DNA from: Rhizobium sp. RCAM05350
GTDB lineage: Bacteria > Pseudomonadota > Alphaproteobacteria > Rhizobiales > Rhizobiaceae
DNA length: 64,000 nt
Assembly (NCBI GenBank): GCA_024426085.1
Contig: CP087974.1
Coordinates: 4,196,001 to 4,260,000 of the forward strand
Direction: 5' to 3'
Part shown: positions 31,071 to 41,385 of the stretch, piece after piece
Layout of the letters: each line of letters begins with the position of its first letter
Position numbering within the stretch: the stretch's first letter is position 1
The notes under the pieces: model-generated
Database searches by the model: none
Seen by the model: the letters and a program-made list of their open reading frames with translations, nothing else
Told to the model about the DNA's origin: nothing
Position numbers and translations under genes: made by a program

Positions 31071-31913
31071 TCATGCCTCCCGAATGGATATTGCAGAGAT
31101 TTGCCGGCCATAGTCCGGCTCGCTGCGATGGGTCGTCCGGCGGTAGGAGAAGAAACGCTCCTCGTCCGCATAGGTGCAAAGGTCAAGGTTTTCTGCCGTG
31201 ACGCTGGCGTCGATGAGCCGCTTGGTGGTCAGTCCCGGCAGATCGAACATCGAATGGCCCTCGCGCGACGAGGGGGTAAAGAACATCGCGTAGGCGGGGT
31301 CCTGCTCAACAAACCGCTCGACGAATTCCGTGCCGACTTCGTAGTTCCTGCGGCTGATCGAAGGGCCAAGACTGGCGACGATGCGGTCGCGGCGCGCGCC
31401 AAGCGAGATCATCGCCTCGATCGTGCTTTCCAGCACGCCGCCGAGTGCGCCCTTCCAGCCCGCGTGGGCAGCGCCGATAACGCCCGCCTCGGGGTCTGCG
31501 AACAGGACGGGGCCGCAATCGGCAGACAGTACGCCGATGACGAGGCCTGGCGTTGCCGTCACCAACGCGTCGGCTTCGGCGCGTGTGCCGTCATAGCTGG
31601 CATCGACGATCACGGCGTCGGGCGAATGGACCTGATGCACCGTTGCCAGTTTTTGCGGCTCTGCGCCAAACCAGGCGCTGACCCGCAGCGATTCTCTTCC
31701 ACCTGCGCGTTCGTCATTCGATCCGAGGCCGACGTTGAGGCCTCGATAGATACCGTCGGAAACGCCGCCTTCGCGAGTGAAATAGCCGTGCTTGACGACC
31801 TTTCCCGCCCGTTCGGAGAGGAGCGTGCTTTGGACAGGTAAGGGCAAGGCATCATCCTTCATCGGTGGTTTTGCCCTTTCGATATGCTGCAATGCGGTGG
31901 GTTTTGCGGGCAT
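31071..31913 (-). CDS. pgeF: Peptidoglycan editing factor PgeF (laccase-domain, DUF152)
   Basis: An intact 280-residue protein. Family motifs are VHQVHSPDAVIVD, VLSADCGPVLFADPE, GAAHAGWKGALGGVLE and RNYEVGTEFVERF, which include the zinc-binding histidines and cysteine. PgeF removes L-serine wrongly placed in UDP-MurNAc tripeptide precursors. Start at 31913 is not backed by a good ribosome site; an ATG at 31862 is an alternative. It lies between midA and the M24 gene on one strand. Confidence 0.9.
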   Translation of the reverse strand: MPAKPTALQHIERAKPPMKDDALPLPVQSTLLSERAGKVVKHGYFTREGGVSDGIYRGLNVGLGSNDERAGGRESLRVSAWFGAEPQKLATVHQVHSPDAVIVDASYDGTRAEADALVTATPGLVIGVLSADCGPVLFADPEAGVIGAAHAGWKGALGGVLESTIEAMISLGARRDRIVASLGPSISRRNYEVGTEFVERFVEQDPAYAMFFTPSSREGHSMFDLPGLTTKRLIDASVTAENLDLCTYADEERFFSYRRTTHRSEPDYGRQISAISIREA

Positions 31914-32020
31914 GCCGCTTTCGCCGGCCCGGGTGATTTGGCCGGATGTTGGCCTTAAGGGGCGGTCTCTGTCAATCCACCGAAACGACAGCCGACGTCG
32001 CCGAGGGGTCTTACCCGTGG

Positions 32021-33115
32021 CTATTTCTGGAAGGGTACGAGAGCCACATTCGGACTGCTGACGACAAGAACTTTGAACAGCTCGCCCATTTTTCCTTCGC
32101 CGGCACCGGCCAGCCGTTCGGCGTCTGCACGGATGTTGTCCTGGGTTTCGGTACCCTTGTCACGGCCAAGGACTGCGGCGCGTTCGGCAAGGCCAAGCGC
32201 GATTAGAAAATCACCCTGATAGGTCAGCCCGTTGATCTGTAGTCCTTCGCTTACCGCCCGTCGGGCAAGCTGCTCGAAATCGACATGGCTGGTGATATCG
32301 GCTTGCCCTGGATGGGCAAGCGGCGGGTCGAACTGATGGTCGCGCACCGCCTGTAGCGTATCGCCGAGGCCCGTTGCCATATGGCCGTAGTCGATAATGA
32401 CAGCCGTTCCGCCATGGGTGCGGATACGCTCGCTGAGCGCCGCCATCACTGCATCGCGGGCAGGGGCGACTTCGAATACCGTTCCCAGCGGTGCTGCTTG
32501 GGCGGATGCCGGGAGCAGGTCCGGATCGATGCCGGCCACGCCCGCTGCAAACGCCAGCTCTCCAGCTGCATCAAGGCCAACAAGCCGCTCCCTGAACCCT
32601 TGCGCCGTCTTGACGAACTGGCGGATGGGGATGGCGTCGAACAGTTCATTGGCAACCAGGAGCAGAAAGCCGTCAGGCATGGTGTCAAAACTGTCGTGCC
32701 AGGAAATCTTGAACTTATGGGCAATCAGGGTCTGCTGCTGCACCTTCTGTAGCCGCTCGCTGGTTTCGACCAGATGGACGCTTGCCGCCTCATAGAGCGC
32801 TGGCGACAGTTTGGCGACGACGCGCAGGATATCCGCCATCATCGTGCCGCGGCCGGGACCGATCTCGGCGATGTTGACCTGGGTGGGCTCGCCATGCCGC
32901 TGCCAGGCCTGGACCAGGAAGGTGCCGAGCATCTCGCCGAACAGCTGGCTGATCTCCGGCGCAGTGATGAAGTCGCCGGACTGGCCGAAGGGCTCGCGGG
33001 TCTTGTAGTAGCCGTGTTCCGGATCCGCCAGACACAGCGAAAAATAGTCGGTGACGCTGATCGGGCCGTTGGCGAGAATGATGGCCTTTATCTTTTCCGC
33101 AAGCGGGGTGCTCAT
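32021..33115 (-). CDS. Class I SAM-dependent methyltransferase, MidA/NDUFAF7 family
   Basis: An intact 364-residue protein. The opening DYFSLCLADPEHGYYKTREP followed by FGQSGDFITAPEISQLFGEM is diagnostic of the MidA/NDUFAF7 family, and the SAM loop is NIAEIGPGRGTMMADILR. The eukaryotic orthologue methylates an arginine of a complex I subunit; the bacterial role is assumed similar. It starts 12 bp after the lgt stop, an lgt-midA-pgeF order common in Rhizobiales. Confidence 0.9.
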   Translation of the reverse strand: MSTPLAEKIKAIILANGPISVTDYFSLCLADPEHGYYKTREPFGQSGDFITAPEISQLFGEMLGTFLVQAWQRHGEPTQVNIAEIGPGRGTMMADILRVVAKLSPALYEAASVHLVETSERLQKVQQQTLIAHKFKISWHDSFDTMPDGFLLLVANELFDAIPIRQFVKTAQGFRERLVGLDAAGELAFAAGVAGIDPDLLPASAQAAPLGTVFEVAPARDAVMAALSERIRTHGGTAVIIDYGHMATGLGDTLQAVRDHQFDPPLAHPGQADITSHVDFEQLARRAVSEGLQINGLTYQGDFLIALGLAERAAVLGRDKGTETQDNIRADAERLAGAGEGKMGELFKVLVVSSPNVALVPFQK

Positions 33116-33127
33116 GTCAGCCCCTTC

Positions 33128-33973
33128 TCACGCGGTCACGGGAGTGGCGCGGCGCGCCTGCAGGATGGCCCAGAGGCCGATCAGCACCATCGGGACGGAC
33201 AGCAGCATGCCCATGGTCAGCCAGCCGCCCAGCAGATAGCCGAGCTGCGCGTCCGGCTCATGGAAGAATTCCACGAAGATGCGCGCCAGACCGTAGCCAG
33301 TGACGAACACGCCGCAGACGAGGCCCGGGGTCTTGAGCGCTTTGCGATAGTAGATCAGCACGGCAAGGACGGTTAGCAGCACAAGGCCTTCAAGTCCGGC
33401 TTCGTAAAGCTGGCTCGGGTGGCGCGCGAAAGGGCCGCCGGTCGGAAAGACCACTGCCCAAGGCGCGGAAGACAACCGGCCCCAGAGTTCGGCATTGATG
33501 AAATTGGCGATGCGGCCGAAGAAGAGCCCGATCGGGACAACGGCCGAAACGATATCGAACAGGCTCCAGACGGCGATCTTGTTGCGCTTAGCAAACAGGA
33601 TCATGGCAATCATCGTGCCGATCAGTCCGCCATGGAAGGACATGCCGCCATTCCAGATTTCCAGGGCCCGGACCGGATTGGCGATCACGCTTTGAAGATC
33701 GTAGAACAGGATATAGCCGATGCGCCCGCCGCCGACGATGCCGGCTGCGACCCAGAGCAGGAAGTCGTCAAGCTGTGCCTCGGTAGTAGCCGGAGTGCCG
33801 TTGGCCCAGAGCGTCGTATTACGGACTAGGCGGCGGGCATATTGCCAACCAATCAGGATGCCGGCCACGTAAGCCAGGCCGTACCAGTGGATCTGCAAAG
33901 GACCAATGGAAATGAGCACCGGATCGATTTCCGGAAAGGGCATGATCGAGAAGAGTGTCGTTATTGTTTCCAA
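33128..33973 (-). CDS. lgt: Prolipoprotein diacylglyceryl transferase
   Basis: An intact 281-residue inner-membrane protein with about seven membrane segments. It carries the Lgt signature GRIANFINAELWGR and IWNGGMSFHGGLIG, with the HGG motif. It transfers diacylglycerol to the lipobox cysteine of preprolipoproteins. The chosen start is TTG (METITTLFSIMPFPEID); an in-frame ATG 10 codons later is possible. It is divergent from ubiK. Confidence 0.95.
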   Translation of the reverse strand: METITTLFSIMPFPEIDPVLISIGPLQIHWYGLAYVAGILIGWQYARRLVRNTTLWANGTPATTEAQLDDFLLWVAAGIVGGGRIGYILFYDLQSVIANPVRALEIWNGGMSFHGGLIGTMIAMILFAKRNKIAVWSLFDIVSAVVPIGLFFGRIANFINAELWGRLSSAPWAVVFPTGGPFARHPSQLYEAGLEGLVLLTVLAVLIYYRKALKTPGLVCGVFVTGYGLARIFVEFFHEPDAQLGYLLGGWLTMGMLLSVPMVLIGLWAILQARRATPVTA

Positions 33974-34163
33974 GGTCTTGCTTCATTCCGGTCCGTTGTT
34001 TGCCGGAACATGGCCCTGCGGCAAGGCAGGGTCAAGGCAAGCAGGTTGCAGGAAAGGCTGTCATCACCGGTATTTTTCCTTGCATCAGTCCGCATGTGCT
34101 CCTACCTCCTCTCTCAAGCCCGCAATGGCGGGCAATGGACGCTAAGCACCGGAGACCGACACG

Positions 34164-34435
34164 ATGAGCACAGGCGCAAACCGCATTCTGGATGATTTTG
34201 CCAAGTTGATGACGGACGCCGCGGGTGCAGCCCAAGGCGTGCGCAAGGAAATGGAAACCGTTTTTCGCGCGCAGGGAGAACGGCTGTTGAATTCCATGGA
34301 CATCGTCAAACGCGAGGAATTCGAAGCCGTCCGGGAAATGGCGCTGAAGGCGCGTGACGAAAACGACGCGCTTTTTGGCGCGTATCGCAGCACTCGAAGC
34401 GCGGCTTGCCGACGCCGGGAAATAAGGAGAATCGA
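34164..34435 (+). CDS. UbiK-like accessory factor (BMFP domain), one frameshift
   Basis: The protein of about 90 residues is almost entirely helical: MSTGANRILDDFAKLMTDAA, then VKREEFEAVREMALKARDEN and a coiled coil (ALFARIAALEARLADAGK) that needs a one-base repair near 34380. This is the BMFP/YqiC form of UbiK, a trimeric membrane-associated factor supporting aerobic ubiquinone synthesis. AGCACCGGAGA precedes the ATG. Confidence 0.82.
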
Positions 34436-34860
34436 CGCGGTGGCGCTTGCCGTGCCATCGCGTCTGACCGGTTTTCGGGACAGGTGTCCCGGGACGGTAC
34501 AGGGCCGCTCTTTTTCAGGGCTACCCGCACCGCATTTTTCATAAATCTTTCACCCTGTGGACACTGCCGAAAAACGCTTATGGCAGAGTCGTTTAAGAAC
34601 GGGTGCTGAATCAATTTAAGAGAGCCTATCCACAACCACCGGCGCTATTTTTCACCCGGGGGCTTTCATGCGGACTCCGGCATTATACACTGATTTTAAA
34701 TGATGATCTGAAACGGATCACGCAAGCTCCAGGCAGGGTATGTCAGCCAGGATGGTCGTGTTTCCGGTAATCATAAGTGTTTTGTTTCTGGTGTTTGAGT
34801 TTGCAGCCTTGTGTGTGAACACGATGTCGCATGTCTGCGCCAGGACTTTTGGGGTGATGC
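34436..34860. other. Intergenic region without a recognisable gene
   Basis: These 425 bases show no conserved coding frame. They are T-rich compared with the neighbours. A single TATCCACAA at 34627-34635 resembles a DnaA box but is isolated. The region must contain the promoter of the ybjN-like gene. Confidence 0.5.
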
Positions 34861-35362
34861 ATGAGCCTGATGGAACTGGAACTTGAGCGCCAATCGAACC
34901 CGGTCGATATGATCGAGTTCGTCGCTGCCAATAATGATTGGTCCTTCGAGCGCTCTGGCGAGGACGAAATCGCCATGACGGTGGAAGGGAAGTGGACGGA
35001 CTACCACGTCTCCTTCTCCTGGATGGAGGAGTTTGAAGCGCTGCATCTTGCCTGCGCCTTTGACATCAAGGTTCCCTGAAAGCCGCGTCAACGAAGTGAT
35101 CCGGCTGCTCTCCCATATCAATGGTCAGGTGCTGATGGGGCATTTTGATCTCTGGCGCCAGGAAGATGTGGTAATCTTCCGCCAGTCGCTGCTGCTTGCA
35201 GGCGGCGCCGAGCCGACCAACCAGCAGGTCGAGGTGCTGCTGTCCAGCGCGCTTGAAGCCTGCAGATCCTATTTTCAGGCTTTCCAGTTTGTCGTCTGGT
35301 CCGGTGTCGATGCGCAGAGCGCTGTCGAGGCCGTGATGTTTGAAACCGTTGGAGAGGCATGA
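34861..35362 (+). CDS. YbjN domain-containing protein, one frameshift
   Basis: The protein of about 166 residues begins MSLMELELERQSNPVDMIEF and has the type III secretion chaperone-like YbjN fold (SFSWMEEFEALHLACAFDIK ... EVIRLLSHINGQVLMGHFDL). An extra T at 35077 changes TTCCCGAAAGC to TTCCCTGAAAGC and creates an in-frame TGA; without it the frame is continuous. Its stop overlaps the ATG of proC. The function of the family is unsettled; YbjN-like proteins influence stress and motility in enterics. Confidence 0.85.
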
Positions 35363-36183
35363 CGATGGCTGTGCATGCGTCGGGTCCGATCGTCCTGATC
35401 GGTGCAGGCAATATGGGCGGAGCAATGCTCGCCGGTTGGCTGAAAAGTGGCATCTCCGGCTCCGATCTACTGGTGATCGACCCAGGCCCGCCGCCTGCTA
35501 TGGCCAAGCTGATTGCCGATAACGGTGCGCGCCATGAAACGGCCGCACCTGCTGACCTGAAGGCCGGTGTACTCTTCCTCGCGGTCAAGCCGCAGATGAT
35601 GGGCGCGGTTCTGCCGCCATTGAAGGGGCTTGTCGGACCTGAGACTGTCGTAGTGTCGGTCGCGGCCGGTACGACCCTGTCCTTCATGCAGTCGCATCTC
35701 GGTGATGCCGCCATGGTGCGGGCAATGCCGAATACACCTGCGATGATCGGCCGTGGCGTCACCGGCGCCTTTGCCAATGGCGCGGTGTCGAGTGCGCAGC
35801 GCGATCTCGTCCATAACCTGTTGAAGGTGTCCGGCCCGGTCGAATGGGTCGAAACCGAAGCCGATATTGATGCCGTCACCGCCGTATCGGGCAGTGGTCC
35901 GGCCTATGTCTTTTATCTCGTCGAGTGTATGGCGGAGGCTGGCCGCAAGGCCGGTCTTCAGGCGGACCTTGCCATGCGTCTCGCACGGGAAACCGTCGCG
36001 GGGGCTGGTGAGCTTTGCACCAGTCCCCCGATGACGCCTCAAAGCTTCGCCAGAACGTGACGTCTCCGGGCGGTACCACCGCGGCAGCGCTCAATATTCT
36101 CATGGCCGATGATGGCATGCAGCCTCTGTTCGACAGGGCGATTGCCGCAGCCCTGCAAGCGGGCGGAAGAACTGGCCGGATAA
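35359..36183 (+). CDS. proC: Pyrroline-5-carboxylate reductase, two frameshifts
   Basis: The product of about 274 residues reduces pyrroline-5-carboxylate to proline. It has the dinucleotide motif IVLIGAGNMGGAMLAGWL, the FLAVKPQMM segment, AMPNTPAMIGRGVTG and the signature QNVTSPGGTTAAALNIL. Breaks lie near 36015, where one T of a leucine codon is lost (E-L-L-H-Q-S expected), and near 36160, where a GC is lost. Repair of the second gives a natural end A-E-E-L-A-G at 36183. The gene overlaps the ybjN stop; an ATG at 35365 has better ribosome-site spacing. Confidence 0.92.
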
Positions 36184-36198
36184 TTCGGGACGTTTTCC

Positions 36199-36538
36199 AT
36201 GACTGAGACCATCGCCTACGCTGATTTCGAGCGCGTCGATATTCGTGCCGGCACGATCATCGAGGCATCGCCCTTTCCGGAGGCGCAAGCCGGCGATCAA
36301 GATCGTCATCGATTTCGGCCCGGAGATCGGCATCAAGAAGTCGTCGGCGCAGATCACCACTCATTACACGCTGGAAAGCCTGGTCGGCCGCCAGGTGCTC
36401 GGCGTCGTCAATTTTCCGTCGCGCCAGATCGGCCCGTTCCGCTCGGAAGTCTTGACCTTGGGCTTCGAGGACGAGGCTGGCGCGATCGTGCTCGCTGCCA
36501 CCGACAAGCCGGTGCCGAATGGCAAGCGTCTCCTTTAA
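36199..36538 (+). CDS. CsaA-type tRNA-binding protein, one frameshift
   Basis: The protein of about 114 residues consists of one tRNA-binding OB fold. It opens YADFERVDIRAGTIIEASPF, with central IKIVIDFGPEIGIKKSSAQI and end QVLGVVNFPSRQIGPFRSEV. A lost GC near 36285 breaks the frame at E-A-R-K-P-A. The family is related to the C-terminal domain of MetRS and the chaperone CsaA. It is 15 bp downstream of proC and probably in the same transcript. Confidence 0.87.
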
Positions 36539-36548
36539 GGAATTAACG

Positions 36549-37107
36549 ATGGACCCGAGCGCCGTTCGAGACTTCGTCCGCGTCACCTGCCTGCGCTGAT
36601 GCAGCCATGGTCGCCGGAGACTGGTCGGCTTCGCATGTGGTTTCGCTGCTCGATCCGGAACTGGCCGAAGAGCATGTGCCGCGCATATCCGGCACAAAGC
36701 ACCACGTCGTGCGGCTGCGGGATCAGGAAAACGCGCTGGCCACCAGCCATTTTCCGGACGCGGTCACGGCGCTCTTTGATGTCGTCCTTCCGGCGATCGG
36801 AACAGCAGGACAGCCGAATCCTCGTGCATTGCCACGCCGGTGTCAGCCGTTCCACCGCTTTTGCCTACGGCATCCTCGCCCACCGCTTCGGTTCTGGCCG
36901 CGAGGACGAGGCTTTCGAAGCGCTTCTGTCGATCGTCAACAAACCCTGGCCGAACCGCCGCATCATCGAGATATTCGACGCGCACTGGCAAAGGGAAGGG
37001 CGGCTTCTCGCCCCGCTCGACGCCATGCGGGCACGCCACCCCAAGCGCATCGATGCGTGGCACCGGTTTAACGAACGGCGCGGGATGATCGGCACGTATT
37101 GCGCTGA
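36549..37107 (+). CDS. Tyrosine phosphatase-like protein, frameshifted
   Basis: AAGGA lies 7 bases before ATG 36549. The readable product of about 180 residues includes AGDWSASHVVSLLDPELAEE and the cysteine phosphatase loop VHCHAGVSRSTAFAYG (C-x5-R-S/T), so it is a dual-specificity-type phosphatase. Breaks: an extra T at 36597 (CGC-T-GAT) and one near 36794. The last frame runs into the opposite kinase gene without a stop, so another break near 37090 is likely and the TGA at 37105 is my proposed end. Substrate unknown. Confidence 0.72.
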
Positions 37108-38486
37108 TCAAGCCGGAACCCTGACCATCGCCCGCAATCCACCCATTGGACTATCCGACAACGTCACATTGCCGCCATGGCTTCTGGCGATGTCGAGGGC
37201 AATGGCAAGGCCGAGGCCTGTTCCGGAACTGTCGAGATTGCGGGCCTCGTCGAGCCGGAAGAACGGCTTGAACACGTCGTCGCGTGAGCGCTCGGGAATG
37301 CCGGGGCCATCGTCGTCGACGGTGATCGTCAGCCATTTGCTGCTGTGCTTGGCATCGATATGGACGGTATTGGCATACCGGTAGGCATTGGACGCCAGAT
37401 TGGCGACCAGCCGGGTAAAGGCATTGGGGCGCACGCGGATATTGTCGTCGCCCTCGACCGAGGTCGTTACCGTCTTTTCATGCAGTTCGCCCTCGAGCGT
37501 CAGCCTGTTCATGAGGTCGCTGAGCTTCAGCTGCCCGACATCCTCCTCCGCTTCGCCGCGGGCGAAGGCGAGATAGCCCTCCAGCATGCTCTGCATGTCC
37601 TCGACATCTTGGTTGAGGTTGTCGAGATCGGCGCTGTCGCCGGCAAGCGCTAGCTGCAGCTTGAAGCGGGTGAGGATGGTGCGCAGGTCATGGCTGACGC
37701 CGGTCAGCATTGCCGTGCGCTGCTCGATCTGGCGCTCGGATACGCTCTGCGCATCTGGATGAAGGCAAGGCCGGCGCGGCGGATTTCCTCGGCGCCGCGC
37801 GGAGAAAAATCGTCGATCTTCTGGCCCTTGCCGAAACTTTCCGCCGCCTTGGCCAGTGCCAGGATCGGCCGGATCTGTCCGCGCAGAAACAGGATGGCGA
37901 TGGTCAAAAGCACCAGCGAGGCGCCGACCATCCAGACGATGAAGATATGGGTATTGGAGGCATAGGCCTGGCTGCGGCGCGCATAGACACGCAGGATCCG
38001 CTGGTCGTCGAGCTTGATGCGCACTTCGACGAGATCGGAATTGCCAACCGTGTCGATCCAGAACGGCTTGGATCTGGTCGGAGATCTCTTCGCTGAGGAT
38101 TTGGTCGAGGATTTCGAAAAAGGTTTTGGACGCGGTGCCGGCAGTTCGCCATCGGGCTCGATGGAGATGCTGAGGTTCAGCCGATCCCGGGCAATGCGGA
38201 CGATGTCGGAATAGTCGCTGGCAGGCATCGCGTCGATGAGATCGATGACGGCGGCGATATCGCCGGTAACGGCGGCTGAGAGCCTTTGGGTCACCAGCTG
38301 CCAGTGCCGCTCCATGAAGACGAAGGCCACGATCGACTGCAGTAGCACCATCGGGATGATAACGATCAAAAGCGAGCGGGCATAGAGCCCCATCGGCAAC
38401 CGTCGGCGCAGCCAGCGGACGGCGCGATTCCAGGGCGTGTCGCCGGTTTGCGCGCGGTAGCGCTGCAGGATGTCAAAACTCGCCAT
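37108..38486 (-). CDS. EnvZ-like sensor histidine kinase, several frameshifts
   Basis: The reconstructed protein of about 460 residues has TM1 (SLLIVIIPMVLLQSIVAFVF), a periplasmic loop, TM2 (IFIVWMVGASLVLLTIAILF), HAMP, and the H-box MLTGVSHDLRTILTRFKLQL with the phosphoacceptor histidine. It then has N-box NLASNAYRYA, G1 DDDGPGIP and G2 SSGTGLGLAI. Breaks lie near 38145 and 38060 (compensating) and at 37757 and 37742. It follows the response regulator gene by 26 bp. The ligand is unknown; the pair is of the OmpR/EnvZ class. Confidence 0.85.
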
Positions 38487-38512
38487 GGATACCCAACCGG
38501 ATGATCATAGGG

Positions 38513-39213
38513 CTAGTCCACGCTCAGCCGGTAGCCGATGCTGCGTACCGTCTGCAGCCAGACGGGATTTGACGGGTCGTCCTCGATCTTGCGGCGCAGG
38601 CGGTTGATCTGCACGTCGATGGTCCGTTCGCCAACCTCCGCCTCGTCGCTGACCAGTTCGTGGCGCGGGATGGTTTCGCCGGCGCGCTGCGAAAACAGCA
38701 TCATGATTTCCTGCTCGCGGTCGGTCAGCCGAATGTGATCGGCGCCGCGCCGCAGTTCCTTGCGCACCACCGAGAAGGTGAAAGGGCCGAAAATGACCTG
38801 TTCGACCTTGGGCGCCTTTGCCGGTGCATTGCGCCTGAGGATGTTGTTGATGCGCAGTACCAGTTCGCGCGGATCGAAGGGTTTTGGCAGGTAATCGTCA
38901 GCGCCGGCCTCCAGTCCCTCGATGCGGGCATTGGATTCGGCGAGCGCCGTCAGCATGATCACTGGCACGGTCTTGATCTTGCGTAGGCTCTGGGTGAGCG
39001 AAATGCCGGTCTCGCCGGGCATCATCACATCGACGATCAGCAGGTCATAATCGATGCCTTCAAGCTTGCGTCGCGCCTCGTCGGCATCGGCAGCCGTGGT
39101 GACGCGAAATCCCTTTCCATCAGGTAGCGGTTCAGAAGATCGTGAATCCGGCGATCGTCATCCACGACCAGCAGATGGGCGGCATCATCGTCGATCCTGA
39201 TCGTCTTTGTCAT
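38513..39213 (-). CDS. OmpR family response regulator, one frameshift
   Basis: The product of about 233 residues begins MTKTIRIDDDAAHLLVVDDD. The phosphoacceptor aspartate lies in YDLLIVDVMMPGETG, the conserved lysine in DDYLPKPFDP, and the winged-helix domain ends RTIDVQINRLRRKIEDDPSN. One A is missing near 39115 (E-K-G-F-R expected). It is flanked upstream by a MarR gene and downstream by its EnvZ-like kinase. A MarR-OmpR gene pair is also seen as petP-petR in purple bacteria; whether this pair is equivalent is not shown. Confidence 0.88.
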
Positions 39214-39262
39214 CTGTCGTATGCCCTGTCATCTCGCATAGCCGGCTGTGCCTGCCGGTGTG

Positions 39263-39768
39263 TCAATTGTCGTCGGCATTTTTCATGCCGGCCAGGAAGC
39301 GCTTGACCAGTTCGCGTGCACCGGGACCGGTTTTTTCCATGGCCTCGGCGATGCGCCACGATTGTGGCTCGGCCAAGGCTCTTGCGAGCGTCTTGCCTTC
39401 CTTCGTTGTATAGAGCTTGCGCTGCCTGCGATCTTCCGGCCCGGCAACTTGATGAATATACCCTGAATCGATGAGCTGTTTCAAAACGCGGGCCAGGCTC
39501 TGCTTGGTGATCCGAAGCGTATCGAGCAGGTCAGCGACGGTCATTCCGGGTTCTCGGTCGACGAAATGCAGGACGTGGTGGTGGGCGCGCCCGAAGCCGC
39601 GCTGAGAATCACGTCCGGGTCGGAGGTGAAATCCCGATAGGCAAAGAAGAACAGCTCGATAATCTCGAAATCGACCGCTTCCATTGTGTCTGCCCCGGCT
39701 AAGGACGTTTCCTTTTCGGCTTTCTGGTTCGGCTGTCCTGCCACGCAGTCATTTCCTTTCAATCGCAA
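39263..39768 (-). CDS. MarR family transcriptional regulator, one frameshift
   Basis: The protein of about 168 residues has a helical dimerisation start (EIIELFFFAYRDFTSDPDVI) and a winged-helix part: MTVADLLDTLRITKQSLARV, then PEDRRQRKLYTTKEGKTLAR forming the wing. The break near 39605 fits loss of one C from CTCGAG; repair gives VILERGFGRAHHHVLHFVDR. It lies 50 bp upstream of the response regulator on the same strand, so MarR-RR-HK may form one regulatory operon. Ligand unknown. Confidence 0.85.
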
Positions 39769-40017
39769 TGCATTCTACGAAACATCTCGAAAAAAATATG
39801 TCAGCTATATTGACATATTTTTTCGTCATTGGTAAGCCTTTGTTCGCAGACGGGCAGAACTCCCGGCGCTTGCTCTATCCTTGAAGATAGGCCGCGCCGC
39901 TCGATCGCCAATCCAAAATCATCATAGCGGATTTCCCTGGCTGACGTTTGCCGATAAATGGAATCAGGGAAGACAATCAACACAAAGAATGGCGCATGGA
40001 CGCCCAGGGATGAGACG

Positions 40018-40907
40018 ATGGCAGCAGTTCCTTTTGATCAGTTGGACGGGCGGATCTGGTTCAATGGTGAATTCGTCGATTGGAAGGACGCAAAGATCCA
40101 CGTGCTGACCCATGGGCTTCACTATGCCAGCGCCGTCTTCGAAGGCGAGCGCGCCTATGGTGGTCGTATTTTCAAGTTGACGGAGCACAATCAGCGCCTG
40201 CACAAGTCGGCCGAAATCCTCGGATTTTCCATTCCGTACTCCGTCGATGAACTGGATGCCGCGACGATCGAACTGCTGAAGCGCCAGGGCTTTTCCGACG
40301 CCTATGTCCGGCCGATTGCCTGGCGTGGTTCGGAAATGATGGGCATTTCCGCCCAGAGCAACCGTATCAACGTCGCCATCGCCATCTGGCAGTGGGGCAG
40401 CTATTTCAACCCGGCCGAGAAGCTCAAGGGCATCCGCCTCGACATCGCCGAATACCGCCGCCCCGATCCGAAGACTGCACCCTGCGCCTCAAAGGCTGCC
40501 GGCCTCTACATGATCTGCACGATTTCCAAGCATGCGGCGGAAGCCAAGGGGTATGCGGATGCGATGATGCTCGATTATCGTGGCCAGGTCGCCGAAGGAC
40601 GGGTGCCAACATCTTCTTCGTCAAGGACGGCGTCATTCATACGCCGGTGCCGGACTGCTTCCTCAACGGCATCACCCGCCAGACGGTCATCGAGCTTGCC
40701 AAACGTCGCGGTTATCAGCTGGTTGAACGGGTGATCATGCCGGAAGAGCTTGCGGACTTCTCGGAATGCTTCCTCACCGGTTCGGCCGCCGAGGTGACAC
40801 CGGTCTCCGAGATCGGCCCTTATACGTTCAAGCCGGCGACGATTTCGGAGACGCTGATGAACGACTACATGAAGGAAGTCTATCCGGTCGCTACAGCCGC
40901 AGAATAA
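40018..40907 (+). CDS. ilvE: Branched-chain amino acid aminotransferase, one frameshift
   Basis: The product of about 297 residues opens MAAVPFDQLDGRIWFNGEFV, with AGGGA 7 bases before the ATG. Fold-type IV features are HGLHYASAVFEGERAYGGRI, the lysine region SKAAGLYMICTISKHAAEAK and GVIHTPVPDCFLNGITRQTV. A lost C near 40600 (A-E-A-T-G-A-N expected) breaks the frame. It interconverts leucine, isoleucine and valine with their 2-oxo acids. A terminator follows directly. Confidence 0.93.
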
Positions 40908-40930
40908 ACCGCGGTTTTGATCCGAATGAG

Positions 40931-40956
40931 AAAAGGCGGCTGATGAGCCGCCTTTT
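40931..40956. terminator. Rho-independent terminator after ilvE
   Basis: AAAAGGCGGCT at 40931-40941 pairs perfectly with AGCCGCCTTTT at 40946-40956 around GATG, followed by CGTTTG. The A/T flanks make it usable from both strands. It is 23 bp after the ilvE stop. Confidence 0.85.
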
Positions 40957-41011
40957 CGTTTGATATCTAACCGTCAATACACGCGACCGGGTACGGATCG
41001 CGCGGACTGTT

Positions 41012-41281
41012 TCAGGCCTTGCTTCCGCCCATGACCATGCCGGCAAGCCCGGTGAGGACACCACCGCCGACAAGTCCGCCAATGGCTTGCGTGATCAGCC
41101 CCGCGGCGGCTGCTTCACCGCCCAGCATCTGAACGAGAAATCCGCCGCCCAGGCCACCGATGGCGCCAACGATCGTGCGGACAACGACACTGAGTGCCTG
41201 TTGCTTGAGCACCGCTCCAGCGGCGTTTCCACCCGCCGCACCGGCAATCAATTGCGTAATGATAGGCAGTAATGCTTCCAT
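41012..41281 (-). CDS. Small glycine-rich hydrophobic protein of unknown function
   Basis: An intact 89-residue protein, MEALLPIITQLIAGAAGGNA..., with three glycine/alanine-rich hydrophobic segments (residues 4-28, 37-58, 62-86) containing GG repeats such as IGGLGGGFLVQMLGG. It has no charged loops of note and no signal peptide. It looks like a small pore- or membrane-associated protein; similar small proteins are annotated only as hypothetical. The convergent ilvE terminator separates it from ilvE. Confidence 0.65.
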   Translation of the reverse strand: MEALLPIITQLIAGAAGGNAAGAVLKQQALSVVVRTIVGAIGGLGGGFLVQMLGGEAAAAGLITQAIGGLVGGGVLTGLAGMVMGGSKA

Positions 41282-41385
41282 TGCTCGCTGCTCCCGTTTC
41301 AGCCATTGGCGTCCGGCCCCCCAGACTCACCTGGCACGCCGTCGATCCGGCATATGCAGGTTGGGGCGAAAATTCGCATGAGTCA

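Noticed and set aside
34627..34635. TATCCACAA as a DnaA box and possible replication origin
   Set aside because: Only one such 9-mer was noticed, with no AT-rich unwinding region, no cluster and no origin-associated genes nearby.
36599..37384. A 261-residue version of the tyrosine phosphatase running through the kinase gene
   Set aside because: The last 90 codons are antisense to conserved kinase sequence, so the frame continues only because a break hides the natural stop.
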